From: Namhaeicola litoreus | GTDB lineage: Bacteria; Bacteroidota; Bacteroidia; Flavobacteriales; Flavobacteriaceae | Direction of reading: 5' to 3' | NCBI RefSeq assembly: GCF_042679565.1 | Contig: NZ_JBHTMY010000003.1 | Coordinates: forward strand, 992,001 to 1,056,000 | Length of the DNA stretch: 64,000 nucleotides | Part shown: in pieces, positions 16,795 to 26,054 of the stretch | Numbering within the stretch: the first letter of the stretch is position 1 | How the letters are laid out: each line of letters opens with the position of its first letter | Notes under the pieces: generated by a model | What the model was told of the DNA's origin: nothing | The model's input: the letters and a program-made list of their open reading frames with translations, nothing else | Databases searched by the model: none | Program-made: the position numbers and the translations under genes

Positions 16795-18060
16795 TTAGGC
16801 CAAGGGCGATTGTAAATTGATAAGGGTAATCTCCGGTAAAATTCCTACCCTACCCGGAAAACCTATATAACCAAAACCTCTATTTACATACAGAAATTGA
16901 TTCTTTTTTTCGTATAGCCCAGCCCATTCCGGATAGAGATATTTGACAGGGCTCCATTTAAATCCCGGAATCTCCACACCAAATTGCATGCCATGAGTAT
17001 GTCCGGATAAAGTGAGATCAAAATGCGTAGGATGATCGATTACCTTTTTATTCCAATGGGTCGGATCATGAGACATCAATACTTTAAAAGGGACATCCTC
17101 TACCCCGAGAACTGCCATATCTAGATCGCCGTTTTGTGGAAAGGGAGGTTTCCCCCAATTTTCTACACCAACAATACTTATTTTATCATTTCCCTGGTAA
17201 AGTATAACAGCTTCATTATTGAGCAAGTTAAAATTCATTTCTTTGTGAAACTCCTTTAAAAGCTCGTTGTTATCACTTTTTTCTTGTTCCGTGTTCCAAC
17301 TCTTATAATCTCCATAATCGTGATTTCCTAAAACAGAATAGGTACCAACTTTGGGTTTTAATCTTTTAAATTCCTCTACAAAAGGTTTAATCTCTCTGGC
17401 ATCGTAATTCACCAAATCTCCTGTAAATAAGACCACATCTGGATTTTGGTCGTTGATCAAATCAATTGCTTCTCGAATCGCATAGATATCATCAAAACTA
17501 CCTGAATGAATGTCTGAAATCTGTACTATTTTGAAACCGTTAAATGATTTTGGCAAATTATTAAAAGTCATATTCAGGTTTCTCACTTTGAAATTGTATT
17601 TTCCTTTGGCTACACCATAAATCATGGAAGTAAAAGGAATGGCTGCAGCCGTTAGTCCAATTTGCCTAACAAATTTTCTTCTGCTATACAATTTTACCTT
17701 TTGAGGAGATTTTCGAAATGCTTTTAAAGATTGACGGATAAACAAAATTGAGGTTCTAATCGTATCTTCAAGTAAAAAGAATGACACTAAAACTACCTTA
17801 AACACTAAAAAGGCAAAGAAAAATCCAATAAAAAAATTTCTAAAATAGGTTGATTCTAAAGGGTGTATCGTAAAATTTTGTACGAGAAAATAAAACCCGA
17901 CATAACCAAAAGCCATCCCGATTATATAAATAAGTCCGAGTAAATTTTTACGAGGCAAATTTTTCATGCCATGACTTAAAGCATAAAAAACATAGGCATC
18001 TATGGCTAATAAAACGGTTGTTAATAATGGTATGTTGGGATCAATATTTCTTGTCGACAT
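16795..18060 (-). CDS. membrane-anchored metallophosphoesterase
   Basis: The N-terminal 115 residues form about four membrane helices. A basic stretch (KLYSRRKFVRQIGL) and a further hydrophobic segment lead into a calcineurin-like phosphoesterase domain. Dimetal motifs are complete: QISDIHSGS (D, H), FTGDLVN (D), LGNHDYGD (N, H), MSHDPTHW (H) and LSGHTHG (H, H). The RRKFVRQIG stretch looks like a twin-arginine type anchor found in this family (YkuE-like), which hydrolyses lipid-linked or nucleotide phosphates. The exact substrate is unknown. Eight bases separate it from the proline dehydrogenase gene upstream, so they are probably co-transcribed. Confidence 0.88.
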   Translation of the reverse strand: MSTRNIDPNIPLLTTVLLAIDAYVFYALSHGMKNLPRKNLLGLIYIIGMAFGYVGFYFLVQNFTIHPLESTYFRNFFIGFFFAFLVFKVVLVSFFLLEDTIRTSILFIRQSLKAFRKSPQKVKLYSRRKFVRQIGLTAAAIPFTSMIYGVAKGKYNFKVRNLNMTFNNLPKSFNGFKIVQISDIHSGSFDDIYAIREAIDLINDQNPDVVLFTGDLVNYDAREIKPFVEEFKRLKPKVGTYSVLGNHDYGDYKSWNTEQEKSDNNELLKEFHKEMNFNLLNNEAVILYQGNDKISIVGVENWGKPPFPQNGDLDMAVLGVEDVPFKVLMSHDPTHWNKKVIDHPTHFDLTLSGHTHGMQFGVEIPGFKWSPVKYLYPEWAGLYEKKNQFLYVNRGFGYIGFPGRVGILPEITLINLQSPLA

Positions 18061-18068
18061 TAATTTCT

Positions 18069-19235
18069 TTACAATTTTCTTCTTTTTTTCTCTTTGGCAA
18101 TTAAATCCAATTCTCTATTGGTCTGTCCTGCTACCGAAGTGTTCTCTTCAGCTCTCCTAATAAGGTAAGGCATCACATCTTTTACAGGACCAAATGGTAA
18201 ATACTTGGCTACATTATAGCCTTCTTTTGCCAGATTAAAACTTATATGATCACTCATACCATATAACTGACCAAACCATAATCTCTGATCATTTTTTTCT
18301 AAACCAGATTTTTGGATTAAATCCATCATTAAATACGAGCTTTCTTCATTATGTGTTCCACAGAAAATAGCCATTTTATCGATGTTTTCAAACATGTATT
18401 TTAACACATCGTTAAAATTTTTATCTGTTTCCGCCTTGTCTTTGCAAATAGGGTCTGCATAACCATTCTCTTTGGCACGCTCCCTTTCTTTCTCCATGTA
18501 GGCACCTCTTACAAGTTTCATACCAATTTTGAAATTATTCTTTTGAGCTCGTTCAGAAAGGCCCTTCAAATAATCAAGTCTATCCCATCTGTATAATTGT
18601 AATGTGCTAAAAACAATTGCTTTTTCTTTATTATATTTCATCATCAATCCCTCTGTCAGATCATCAACTGCCTCTTGCATCCAACTCTCTTCGGCATCTA
18701 TTAATAAAGGTACATCGTAATCAAAAGCCAGTTTGGCAACTTTTTCGTAGCGTTGACGAACTCTCTCCCACTCCAATTTTTCTTCTTCTGTCAGTATTTT
18801 TTTTTCAGTTATTTTTTGATACAACTTAAATCGACCGAAACCAGTTGGCTTAAAAACTGCAAATGGAAGGGCATCTTTTTCTTTAACAAACTTTAAAATT
18901 TGAAGGATTTTTTCCATCGCAAAATCAAATTGATTCTCAATTTCCTTACCTTCTACAGAAAAATCTAGGACAGAATGTACATTTTTCGTGTACATTCTAT
19001 CAATAATGGGCATACAATCTTCTTCACTAACTCCACCACAAAAATGATCAAAAACAGTTGAACGAATTAAACCTTCTACAGGCAAGTTTGATTTAAGCGC
19101 AAACTTGGTTACGGCACTGCCGATTCTTACCAAAGGTTCACTTTTTATCATTTTAAATAAAAAATATGCTTTTTCTAAGTCAGAATCAGATTTTATCGCA
19201 AATGCTGTTTCCGTGTTATCAAATATATTATTCAT
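18069..19235 (-). CDS. proline dehydrogenase
   Basis: Flavin-dependent proline dehydrogenase (388 aa), oxidising proline to pyrroline-5-carboxylate and passing electrons to quinone. Family markers: LIDAEESWMQ, KLVRGAYMEKER, FCGTHNEES, QLYGMSDHISFNL and the PYLIRRAEEN block that contacts substrate carboxylate and FAD. It is a stand-alone ProDH, not a bifunctional PutA. It is divergent from aroB, with a promoter box 16 bases before its ATG. The pyrroline-5-carboxylate made here is also the product of RocD at 24.8 kb; no P5C dehydrogenase is in the window. Confidence 0.93.
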   Translation of the reverse strand: MNNIFDNTETAFAIKSDSDLEKAYFLFKMIKSEPLVRIGSAVTKFALKSNLPVEGLIRSTVFDHFCGGVSEEDCMPIIDRMYTKNVHSVLDFSVEGKEIENQFDFAMEKILQILKFVKEKDALPFAVFKPTGFGRFKLYQKITEKKILTEEEKLEWERVRQRYEKVAKLAFDYDVPLLIDAEESWMQEAVDDLTEGLMMKYNKEKAIVFSTLQLYRWDRLDYLKGLSERAQKNNFKIGMKLVRGAYMEKERERAKENGYADPICKDKAETDKNFNDVLKYMFENIDKMAIFCGTHNEESSYLMMDLIQKSGLEKNDQRLWFGQLYGMSDHISFNLAKEGYNVAKYLPFGPVKDVMPYLIRRAEENTSVAGQTNRELDLIAKEKKRRKL

Positions 19236-19251
19236 GTGTTCATTTTTTTAA

Positions 19252-19259
19252 CAAAGATA
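19252..19259 (-). promoter_or_regulatory. Bacteroidota -7 promoter box for proline dehydrogenase
   Basis: Minus strand TATCTTTG, an exact match to TAnnTTTG, 16 bases before the ATG at 19235. Confidence 0.6.
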
Positions 19260-19324
19260 GATAGTCGCATTTATTTTTTAATAAAATTCTCCGTTATTTG
19301 CATCACAAAAAAGCAAAAAATATA

Positions 19325-20392
19325 ATGTCTGTTATTCAATCTACCGGTTACCCAATCTACTTTCAAAATCCTGGATATAAAGCGTTAGGTGATTATCTCC
19401 GAAATAATCGTTTTTCAAAAATCATAATACTGGTTGATGCAAATACAAAAAGAGATTGTTTACCTCTATTTAAACAAAAGTTTGGACTTGAATTTGCCTA
19501 TGAAACTATCGTTTTACCTCCTGGTGAAGAGTTTAAAAATATTACAACCTGCGTTGAAATTTGGGAAGAACTGAGCAGAATTAATGCCGATAGAAAGAGT
19601 TTGGTGATCAATTTAGGTGGTGGCGTAATTACTGATATGGGCGGATTTATAGCCTCTTGTTTTAAGAGAGGTATTGAATTTGTAAATATCCCAACAACAT
19701 TATTGAGTATGGTTGACGCCTCCGTAGGTGGTAAAACTGGTATAGATCTGGGTACACTCAAAAACCAAATAGGTTTGTTTAGTAATCCAGCCATGGTCAT
19801 CATAGATTACGACTATTTGTTGACGGTGCCGAAGAGAGAATTGAAGTCCGGATTAGCAGAAATTATTAAATATGGATATACTTTCGACAAAACTTTATGG
19901 GAAACAATACACAGGTTTGAAGATATCGATTTAAACGAAGTGAATGAATTGATCTACAAATCAATTGACATTAAAAATGAGGTAGTAAAAACCGATATGA
20001 AAGAAACAGGATTGAGAAAAACTTTAAATTTCGGACATACCATAGGACACGCCGTTGAATCCTATTTCCTAGATAGTAAAGAGAAAGAAAATCTCACCCA
20101 CGGTGAAGCTATTGCTGTAGGAATGGTTATAGAAGCCTATTTTTCTTATAAACTCAATGGGTTTCCTCTTGTAAAAGTTGATGAACTTAAGTCATTTGTC
20201 AAAAATTTTTATGGTAAAGTTGAAATGTCTAAAAATGATATCACATCGATTATACCACTTATGATGTATGACAAAAAAAATGTAAGTGGTCAGGTGAACT
20301 TTGTTTTATTAAAAGAGATGGAAAACTGTATTTGGGATATAAATGTACATGAAGATTTACTTTTAGAAGGGTTTGCCTATTACGCAGACTAA
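19325..20392 (+). CDS. aroB: 3-dehydroquinate synthase
   Basis: Second enzyme of the shikimate pathway (355 aa), cyclising DAHP to 3-dehydroquinate with NAD and a divalent metal. The NAD loop GGGVITDMGGFIASCFKRG, the phosphate/substrate block PTTLLSMVDASVGGKTGID, and metal ligands in GLAEIIKYG, NFGHTIGHAVE and LTHGEAIAVGM are all intact. I use the ATG at 19325; an in-frame TTG at 19298 would add nine basic residues not expected in the family. It is divergent to proline dehydrogenase and monocistronic. Confidence 0.96.
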   Translation: MSVIQSTGYPIYFQNPGYKALGDYLRNNRFSKIIILVDANTKRDCLPLFKQKFGLEFAYETIVLPPGEEFKNITTCVEIWEELSRINADRKSLVINLGGGVITDMGGFIASCFKRGIEFVNIPTTLLSMVDASVGGKTGIDLGTLKNQIGLFSNPAMVIIDYDYLLTVPKRELKSGLAEIIKYGYTFDKTLWETIHRFEDIDLNEVNELIYKSIDIKNEVVKTDMKETGLRKTLNFGHTIGHAVESYFLDSKEKENLTHGEAIAVGMVIEAYFSYKLNGFPLVKVDELKSFVKNFYGKVEMSKNDITSIIPLMMYDKKNVSGQVNFVLLKEMENCIWDINVHEDLLLEGFAYYAD

Positions 20393-20430
20393 ATTAACCG
20401 AGCCAATCCTATCCTTTAGACAAATTTTAC

Positions 20431-20438
20431 TACTTTTG
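20431..20438 (+). promoter_or_regulatory. Bacteroidota -7 promoter box for yidC
   Basis: TACTTTTG fits TAnnTTTG exactly, 38 bases upstream of the yidC ATG in the aroB-yidC spacer. Confidence 0.55.
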
Positions 20439-20476
20439 CCCCGCATTTAAAAACTATAGTTAGCAAAGGCTTTACG

Positions 20477-22396
20477 ATGGAAGAAAAAAAATTTGACCTC
20501 AATTCCGCAATAGGATTTGTTTTATTAGGAGCGATCATGTTGTGGTATTTATACTCAAACCAACCAACGCCAGAAGAACTTCAAGAGCAAGAAGCTCAAC
20601 AAGAACAAATTCAAGAAGAAACAAAATCCTTATCTGAGGTTAATGATACAAGCGTTACCGAAGCTGTCATCAATACTTTTGATACAGATTCTTTGGCATT
20701 ATCTAAAGCACAAAACACGTTAGGAGCTTTTGCTTATGGAGCAGCATTGCCCAGCGCTAAAGAAGGGACAACTACCTTAGAAAATAATTTAGTTAGAATT
20801 GAAGTTGCGAATTTAGGTGGACAAATTACAGAAGTTGAACTTAAAAACTACAAAACTTTTGATCAGAAACCCTTGTACATTATCAAAGACGGGAATGCTA
20901 ATTTAAACATACAATTTAGCACAACAGATAACCGCAACTTAGAAACAAAGAACCTTTATTTTGAACCTAGCCTGACAAAGAGTGGTGAGGATCAGATCCT
21001 TTCTATGAAATTAAAGGTTGCCGCTAATAAATTTCTAGAATATAGATATACCTTAAAACCTGATGATTATATGATGGATTTCAGCATACAATCTACAGGT
21101 ATGGAACAGGCAATAGATGGGAGTAAATCCATTGATCTAAATTGGCAAACTACGAGCTTTAGAACAGAAAAAAGTGTAAAATACGAAAATCAATATACAG
21201 ATTTGCGTTATTTATTTAATGAGGATGAGTTCGAATTTATGAGCCCCGCATCAGACTTTAATGAGGATGAAGCAGAAAATGTAAATTGGATTTCTTTTAA
21301 GCAACAGTTCTTTACGTCAATTTTGCTTGCAGATAAGCCTTTTGAAAAAGCTAAACTAAGTTCAAAAAACTTAGTACAAGACGAGGAGATTGATACTGTC
21401 TTCACAAAAGATTTTGCAGCCGCTATACCTTTGAAGATGGAAAGCGGAGAATTGGATTATAACATGAATCTTTTTTATGGTCCGGTAGATTACAAAGTTT
21501 TAAGAGAATACAAAGGCAAAGACCTCGATAGAATCGTTAGTTTAGGTTGGGGAATTTTTAGATGGATTAATAAATACTTGTTCCTTCCGGTATTCTATTT
21601 CTTGAGTTCTATTTTCTCTAGCTATGGTATCGTGATTATTTTAATGACCATTGTCGTTAGAATTTTAATGTCGCCCATGGTGTACAAATCTTATTTATCG
21701 AGTGCCAAAATGAAAGTTTTGAAGCCGGAGATGGAAGAGATCAACGACAAATTCAAGGGGAAAGACAATGCCATGAAAAGACAGCAGGAAGTGATGGCTT
21801 TGCAGAGAAAAGCCGGTGTAAGCCCCTTAGCAGGTTGTGTACCTGCACTTCTTCAAATGCCTGTTTTCTTTGCCTTATTCAGATTCTTCCCTTCGAATAT
21901 CGATATTAGACAAAAGGGATTTTTATGGGCAGACGACTTATCTGCTTATGATGAAGTGCTTAAGCTTCCATTTAACATCCCATTTTATGGTGATCATGTT
22001 AGTTTGTTTCCGATTTTGGCTTCAGTTGCAATTTTCATTTATATGCAAATGACACAAAGTCAACAAATGAATATGCAGCAGCCTCAGCAAGAGGGTATGC
22101 CAGATATGCAAAAAATGATGAAAATTATGCTTTGGATGTCGCCAATCATGATGTTGGTTTTCTTTAATAGTTATGCGAGTAGTTTGAGTTTATATTATTT
22201 TATTTCAAACTTATTGACTATTGGAATCATGCTAATCATTAAGAACTTTATTATTGATGAGGATAAAATTCACGCTCAAATTCAAGAAAACAAAAAGAAA
22301 CCTGAAAAAAAGAAGAGTGCTTTTAGGCAAAAATTAGATGATGCGATGAAGCAAGCGCAAGCACAACAAGAATTGCAGAAAAAAAATAAAAAGTAA
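20477..22396 (+). CDS. yidC: membrane protein insertase YidC
   Basis: A 639-residue Oxa1/YidC-family insertase that places proteins into the inner membrane with or without SecYEG. An N-terminal helix (about 11-25) and acidic/Gln-rich linker are followed by the large periplasmic beta-sandwich (about 85-340). The five-helix core follows (FFLSSIFSSYGIVIILMTI; PLAGCVPALLQMPVFFALFRFFP; the Met-rich MMKIMLWMSPIMMLVFFNSY). A basic Gln/Lys-rich tail (QENKKKPEKKKSAFRQKL) would bind the ribosome. The length and the N-terminal domain are those of Gram-negative YidC1. The gene is followed by a strong terminator. Confidence 0.97.
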   Translation: MEEKKFDLNSAIGFVLLGAIMLWYLYSNQPTPEELQEQEAQQEQIQEETKSLSEVNDTSVTEAVINTFDTDSLALSKAQNTLGAFAYGAALPSAKEGTTTLENNLVRIEVANLGGQITEVELKNYKTFDQKPLYIIKDGNANLNIQFSTTDNRNLETKNLYFEPSLTKSGEDQILSMKLKVAANKFLEYRYTLKPDDYMMDFSIQSTGMEQAIDGSKSIDLNWQTTSFRTEKSVKYENQYTDLRYLFNEDEFEFMSPASDFNEDEAENVNWISFKQQFFTSILLADKPFEKAKLSSKNLVQDEEIDTVFTKDFAAAIPLKMESGELDYNMNLFYGPVDYKVLREYKGKDLDRIVSLGWGIFRWINKYLFLPVFYFLSSIFSSYGIVIILMTIVVRILMSPMVYKSYLSSAKMKVLKPEMEEINDKFKGKDNAMKRQQEVMALQRKAGVSPLAGCVPALLQMPVFFALFRFFPSNIDIRQKGFLWADDLSAYDEVLKLPFNIPFYGDHVSLFPILASVAIFIYMQMTQSQQMNMQQPQQEGMPDMQKMMKIMLWMSPIMMLVFFNSYASSLSLYYFISNLLTIGIMLIIKNFIIDEDKIHAQIQENKKKPEKKKSAFRQKLDDAMKQAQAQQELQKKNKK

Positions 22397-22400
22397 AATG

Positions 22401-22422
22401 AAGCGGCGAAAGCCGCTTTTTT
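22401..22422. terminator. bidirectional terminator between yidC and ggt
   Basis: AAGCGGC and GCCGCTT flank a GAAA loop and are followed by six T. It lies in the 24 bp between the convergent stop codons. Confidence 0.88.
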
Positions 22423-24136
22423 AATAGCCTATGGCTGTGTCATCTCCCCTTGGGTCTGCCCCACCTTCCAAAAGTCCATTTTCCAATACTAATATAGCAT
22501 CAACTTTCCCTATAATTCTGGCATTACTATGATCGATTTTATAACCTTTCTCTCTCAGTTGAGCGAAATTCAGGGTGTCAAATTGACTTTCAAATTTAAT
22601 CTCATCCGGTAACCATTGATGGTGAAATCTCGACTTTGAAACAGATTCTTGCATACCCATGTTAAAAATACCCACATTTAGTATATTCTGAACAACAGAG
22701 GTTATAATTGTAGAACCTCCCGGGGATCCTAAAACCATTTTTAAATTACCATTTTGCTCCACAATCGTTGGTGTCATAGAACTGAGCATGCGCTTTTCCG
22801 GTTCTATAGCATTGGCTTCCGCCCCAACCAGACCAAACATATTTGGTACTCCTGGTTTTATACTCAGGTCGTCCATTTCATTATTTAAAAAGAAACCTGC
22901 TTTTTCTACATAAACCTTAGAACCAAAACCACCATTTAGAGTTGTCGTTACCGACACGGCATTACCAAAAGGATCAATAATTGAATAATGAGTTGTTTGA
23001 TCACTTTCAACCACCTCGATTAATCCATGAGAAACGGTTGTAGAGGGTGTCGCGTAAGTCCAATTAAAACTGCTCATCCTATCATTTAGATATTCAGCAG
23101 AAATCAATTCTTCTTGAGGAATTTCTACAAAATCGGGATCTCCTAAATAATAAGCTCTATCTGCATAACTTCTTCTTTCAGCCTCCACTAATAACTGAAT
23201 ATATTCCGGAGAATTATGAGACAATTTTTCAAGTTTGTAAGGCTCTAAACTTTTCAGAATCTGTGCCAAACAGATTCCTCCACTAGAGGGTGGTGCCATA
23301 GAGATAATTTCAAAATCACGAAATTTAAATACAAGCGGATCACGCTTTTTGACATTATAGGCCTTCAAATCTTGTTCTGTCAAAATCCCGCCCAACTCCT
23401 GTACTTTTTCAATCATCATTTTTGCCGTATACCCTTCATAAAACTCTTCAACACCATTATCTCTAATTCTTTCAAGGGTTTTTGCCAATTCCACATATTT
23501 AATGGTATCTCCTTGTTTCCAATCTCTATTTAAAAAAATATCTCCTTTGTTCGCCTCTTTAAAAAATGGAGCATAATAATGTAAAGCTTCTTCATCGTTC
23601 TCTGTCACTACTACCCCACGCTTGGCTAAATCTATGGCAGGCTGTATCAATTCTTGAAAAGGCAATGTGCAATGAGCTTTATAAATTTCGAAAATTCCTC
23701 CAACGCTACCAGGTACTCCAATAGCGAGAGCCCCTAAAGTACTTAGGCCATCTATGACATTACCTTCTTCATCTAAATACATGTCTCTATGTGCTGATAA
23801 TGGCGCCTTCTCTCGAAAATCATACGTACCCTTTTCTCCATTAGCTAGACGATAAACTGTAAAGCCACCACCACCAATATTTCCCGCAACGGGGTATGCC
23901 ACCGCCAAAGCGAAATGAGTAGCGACCATCGCATCAAAAGCATTTCCTCCTTTATTCATAATGGCCACACCAATTTCAGAGGCTTCCTTCCTAGCACTTA
24001 CAACCATGGCATTATTTGCCAAAACTCCCTTTAGAGCATCAGACTTACTTTCTTTTGATACTGGATTTTCTGCACATTGTGTAAATCCCAAAATTAAAAG
24101 GATAGACAAAAATATTCTCACTATTTGCATCATCAT
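22421..24136 (-). CDS. ggt: gamma-glutamyltransferase (lipoprotein)
   Basis: Gamma-glutamyltransferase/glutathione hydrolase (571 aa), an autoprocessing Ntn hydrolase acting on gamma-glutamyl peptides in the periplasm. A lipoprotein signal (FTQC lipobox at about 18-21) replaces the usual soluble signal peptide. The new N-terminal Thr after self-cleavage is in the DQTTHYSIIDPFGNAVS block, and the glycine-rich GSPGGSTII loop is present. The heavy chain covers about residues 1-380 and the light chain the rest. The start has three consecutive Met codons. It directly abuts acpH, with no spacer, so they are likely one transcript. Confidence 0.95.
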   Translation of the reverse strand: MMMQIVRIFLSILLILGFTQCAENPVSKESKSDALKGVLANNAMVVSARKEASEIGVAIMNKGGNAFDAMVATHFALAVAYPVAGNIGGGGFTVYRLANGEKGTYDFREKAPLSAHRDMYLDEEGNVIDGLSTLGALAIGVPGSVGGIFEIYKAHCTLPFQELIQPAIDLAKRGVVVTENDEEALHYYAPFFKEANKGDIFLNRDWKQGDTIKYVELAKTLERIRDNGVEEFYEGYTAKMMIEKVQELGGILTEQDLKAYNVKKRDPLVFKFRDFEIISMAPPSSGGICLAQILKSLEPYKLEKLSHNSPEYIQLLVEAERRSYADRAYYLGDPDFVEIPQEELISAEYLNDRMSSFNWTYATPSTTVSHGLIEVVESDQTTHYSIIDPFGNAVSVTTTLNGGFGSKVYVEKAGFFLNNEMDDLSIKPGVPNMFGLVGAEANAIEPEKRMLSSMTPTIVEQNGNLKMVLGSPGGSTIITSVVQNILNVGIFNMGMQESVSKSRFHHQWLPDEIKFESQFDTLNFAQLREKGYKIDHSNARIIGKVDAILVLENGLLEGGADPRGDDTAIGY

Positions 24137-24721
24137 TTATAATGTTTTTAACTTTTCTTTCGATGATTCCATCAGCTCAGGAAAAAAAATGTGAAAATCT
24201 GTTTCCAATTCTTCATAAGACAATTGCAAATCAGAAATAGCTAAATCCATTTGAGATCTAAGTTGAGTTCTTCTGTTCATCCCTTTCAAAACATTTTCAA
24301 TTCCTTCAAAAGTGGCATAACTTTCCAGCCAACTTTGCTCTACCAAATAAGGAACCATTCTTTTGGTATTCTCCGGTAATATATCAAAATTCCTTTCTAA
24401 ATTTTGATAAAATAGCTCACTAAATTCATGTAGGCTTTGTCTGCAAAAATCTGTCCAATTTATGGCGAGAAAATGATCGTAAAAGATATCAATGATAATT
24501 CCCTTATATAATCCATATTTTGGATCGAGTCTCCTTTTACTTATTCTTACCTGGGGATGATCATCTGTATAACTATCTATAAATCTATGTAATAAAATCC
24601 CCTTTTGAATTTCATCTGGATAATTTAAATACTTTTTACCTTTGACAGAATCGGCAAAAAAATTCCCTAATTGAATATTTTCATTATTATCTGAAAGATA
24701 GATATGGGCAAGAAAGTTCAT
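24137..24721 (-). CDS. acpH: acyl carrier protein phosphodiesterase-like protein
   Basis: A 194-residue AcpH-family protein. E. coli AcpH removes the phosphopantetheine arm from acyl carrier protein using an HD-like metal site. Family blocks are MNFLAHIYLS, LGNFFADSVKG, GILLHRFIDSYTDDHP and DIFYDHFLAINW, with conserved His and Asp residues retained. Its stop is immediately followed by the ggt start. It is divergent from rocD across about 70 bp. Biochemical function in Bacteroidota is not established. Confidence 0.85.
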   Translation of the reverse strand: MNFLAHIYLSDNNENIQLGNFFADSVKGKKYLNYPDEIQKGILLHRFIDSYTDDHPQVRISKRRLDPKYGLYKGIIIDIFYDHFLAINWTDFCRQSLHEFSELFYQNLERNFDILPENTKRMVPYLVEQSWLESYATFEGIENVLKGMNRRTQLRSQMDLAISDLQLSYEELETDFHIFFPELMESSKEKLKTL

Positions 24722-24765
24722 TAGGTGAATTTAGAAAAAATTGATCATTTTCCGTTTGGAAACCC

Positions 24766-24773
24766 TATTTTTG
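24766..24773 (+). promoter_or_regulatory. Bacteroidota -7 promoter box for rocD
   Basis: TATTTTTG is an exact TAnnTTTG match, 17 bases before the ATG at 24791. It lies inside the frame that an upstream GTG (24725) would open, which supports the shorter protein. Confidence 0.6.
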
Positions 24774-24790
24774 TACAAAACTTTTTTATT

Positions 24791-26041
24791 ATGCTGGAAC
24801 AAATGATATCTTCGGAAGAAGCCATGTTGCTAGAAAATGAGTATGGTGCTCACAACTACCATCCATTACCGGTTGTATTACACAAGGGAGAAGGAGTTTT
24901 TGTCTGGGATGTAGAAGGAAAACAATATTATGATTTTCTTTCTGCCTATTCTGCTGTAAATCAAGGGCATTGTCATCCAAAAATCATTCATGCACTTGTA
25001 GAACAGGCAAAAAAATTAACACTTACTTCAAGAGCCTTTCACAATGATATACTCGGTTTATATGAAAAATTTGTTTGCGACTATTTTGATTTTGACAAGG
25101 TTTTGCCAATGAACACAGGTGCTGAGGCGGTAGAAACGGCCATCAAATTGGCAAGAAAATACGGTTATGAAAAACGAGGAATAACACCTGATAAAGCTAA
25201 AATAGTGGTTTGTCATAATAATTTTCATGGCAGAACAACTACGATCATCTCTTTTTCAAATGATGAAACGGCTCGCAAAAATTTTGGGCCATTTACAGAA
25301 GGTTTTATTTCTATACCCTATGATGCGCCGGAGGCTTTAAAGCAAGTTTTAGATAACGATCCCAATGTGATTGGTTTTTTAGTAGAACCTATACAAGGTG
25401 AAGCAGGAGTTTATGTACCTCAAGATGGCTTTTTAGCCGAGACAAAAAGAATATGTGAAGATCACAATGTACTTTTTATAGCTGACGAGGTACAAACCGG
25501 AATTGCAAGAACTGGTAAATTATTAGCTGTTGATTATGAGAATGTTAAGCCAGATATTTTAATTTTAGGCAAAGCTATTTCTGGTGGAGTATATCCTGTA
25601 TCAGCTGTTTTTGCACAGAACGAAGTGATGGAAGTGATCAGACCTGGGCAACACGGCTCTACATTTGGTGGAAACCCATTGGCCTCCGCTGTTGCTATTG
25701 CAGCCTTGAAGGTTGTAGAAGAGGAAGATTTAGCAAATAATGCTCATGTTTTAGGGCAAATATTCAGAGATGAATTAACAGCCTTTGCAAAAGATCATAG
25801 TTTGATCAAATTAGTAAGAGGAAAAGGACTATTGAATGCAATTGTTATAGACAATAGCGAGGAAAGTAATTTAGCTTGGGATATTTGTTTACAATTAAAA
25901 GAGAATGGTCTTCTCGCCAAACCTACCCACGGTAACATTATCCGCTTAGCTCCGCCTTTGGTTATGAATAAGAAAGAGTTATACGAGTGTATCTCAATCA
26001 TCAAAGACACTATCATGCAAATAGAAAAAAGAGTGGGTTAA
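24791..26041 (+). CDS. rocD: ornithine--oxo-acid aminotransferase
   Basis: PLP-dependent class III aminotransferase (416 aa) turning ornithine and 2-oxoglutarate into glutamate semialdehyde and glutamate. Recognised from the OAT-specific N-terminus (MISSEEAMLLENEYGAHNYHPLP), MNTGAEAVETAIKLARKYGY, EPIQGEAGVYVP, ADEVQTGIARTG, and the PLP lysine in ILGKAISGG. The start is the ATG at 24791; a GTG 66 bases upstream precedes the promoter box. With proline dehydrogenase (18.1 kb) it feeds the glutamate semialdehyde/P5C pool. It is convergent with the Fnr gene. Confidence 0.95.
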   Translation: MLEQMISSEEAMLLENEYGAHNYHPLPVVLHKGEGVFVWDVEGKQYYDFLSAYSAVNQGHCHPKIIHALVEQAKKLTLTSRAFHNDILGLYEKFVCDYFDFDKVLPMNTGAEAVETAIKLARKYGYEKRGITPDKAKIVVCHNNFHGRTTTIISFSNDETARKNFGPFTEGFISIPYDAPEALKQVLDNDPNVIGFLVEPIQGEAGVYVPQDGFLAETKRICEDHNVLFIADEVQTGIARTGKLLAVDYENVKPDILILGKAISGGVYPVSAVFAQNEVMEVIRPGQHGSTFGGNPLASAVAIAALKVVEEEDLANNAHVLGQIFRDELTAFAKDHSLIKLVRGKGLLNAIVIDNSEESNLAWDICLQLKENGLLAKPTHGNIIRLAPPLVMNKKELYECISIIKDTIMQIEKRVG

Positions 26042-26054
26042 CCACTCTTTTTTT
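26025..26054. terminator. bidirectional terminator between rocD and fnr-like gene
   Basis: An A tract, GAGTGG, a GTTAA loop, CCACTC and a T tract span the rocD stop codon and the end of the convergent regulator gene. Confidence 0.8.
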
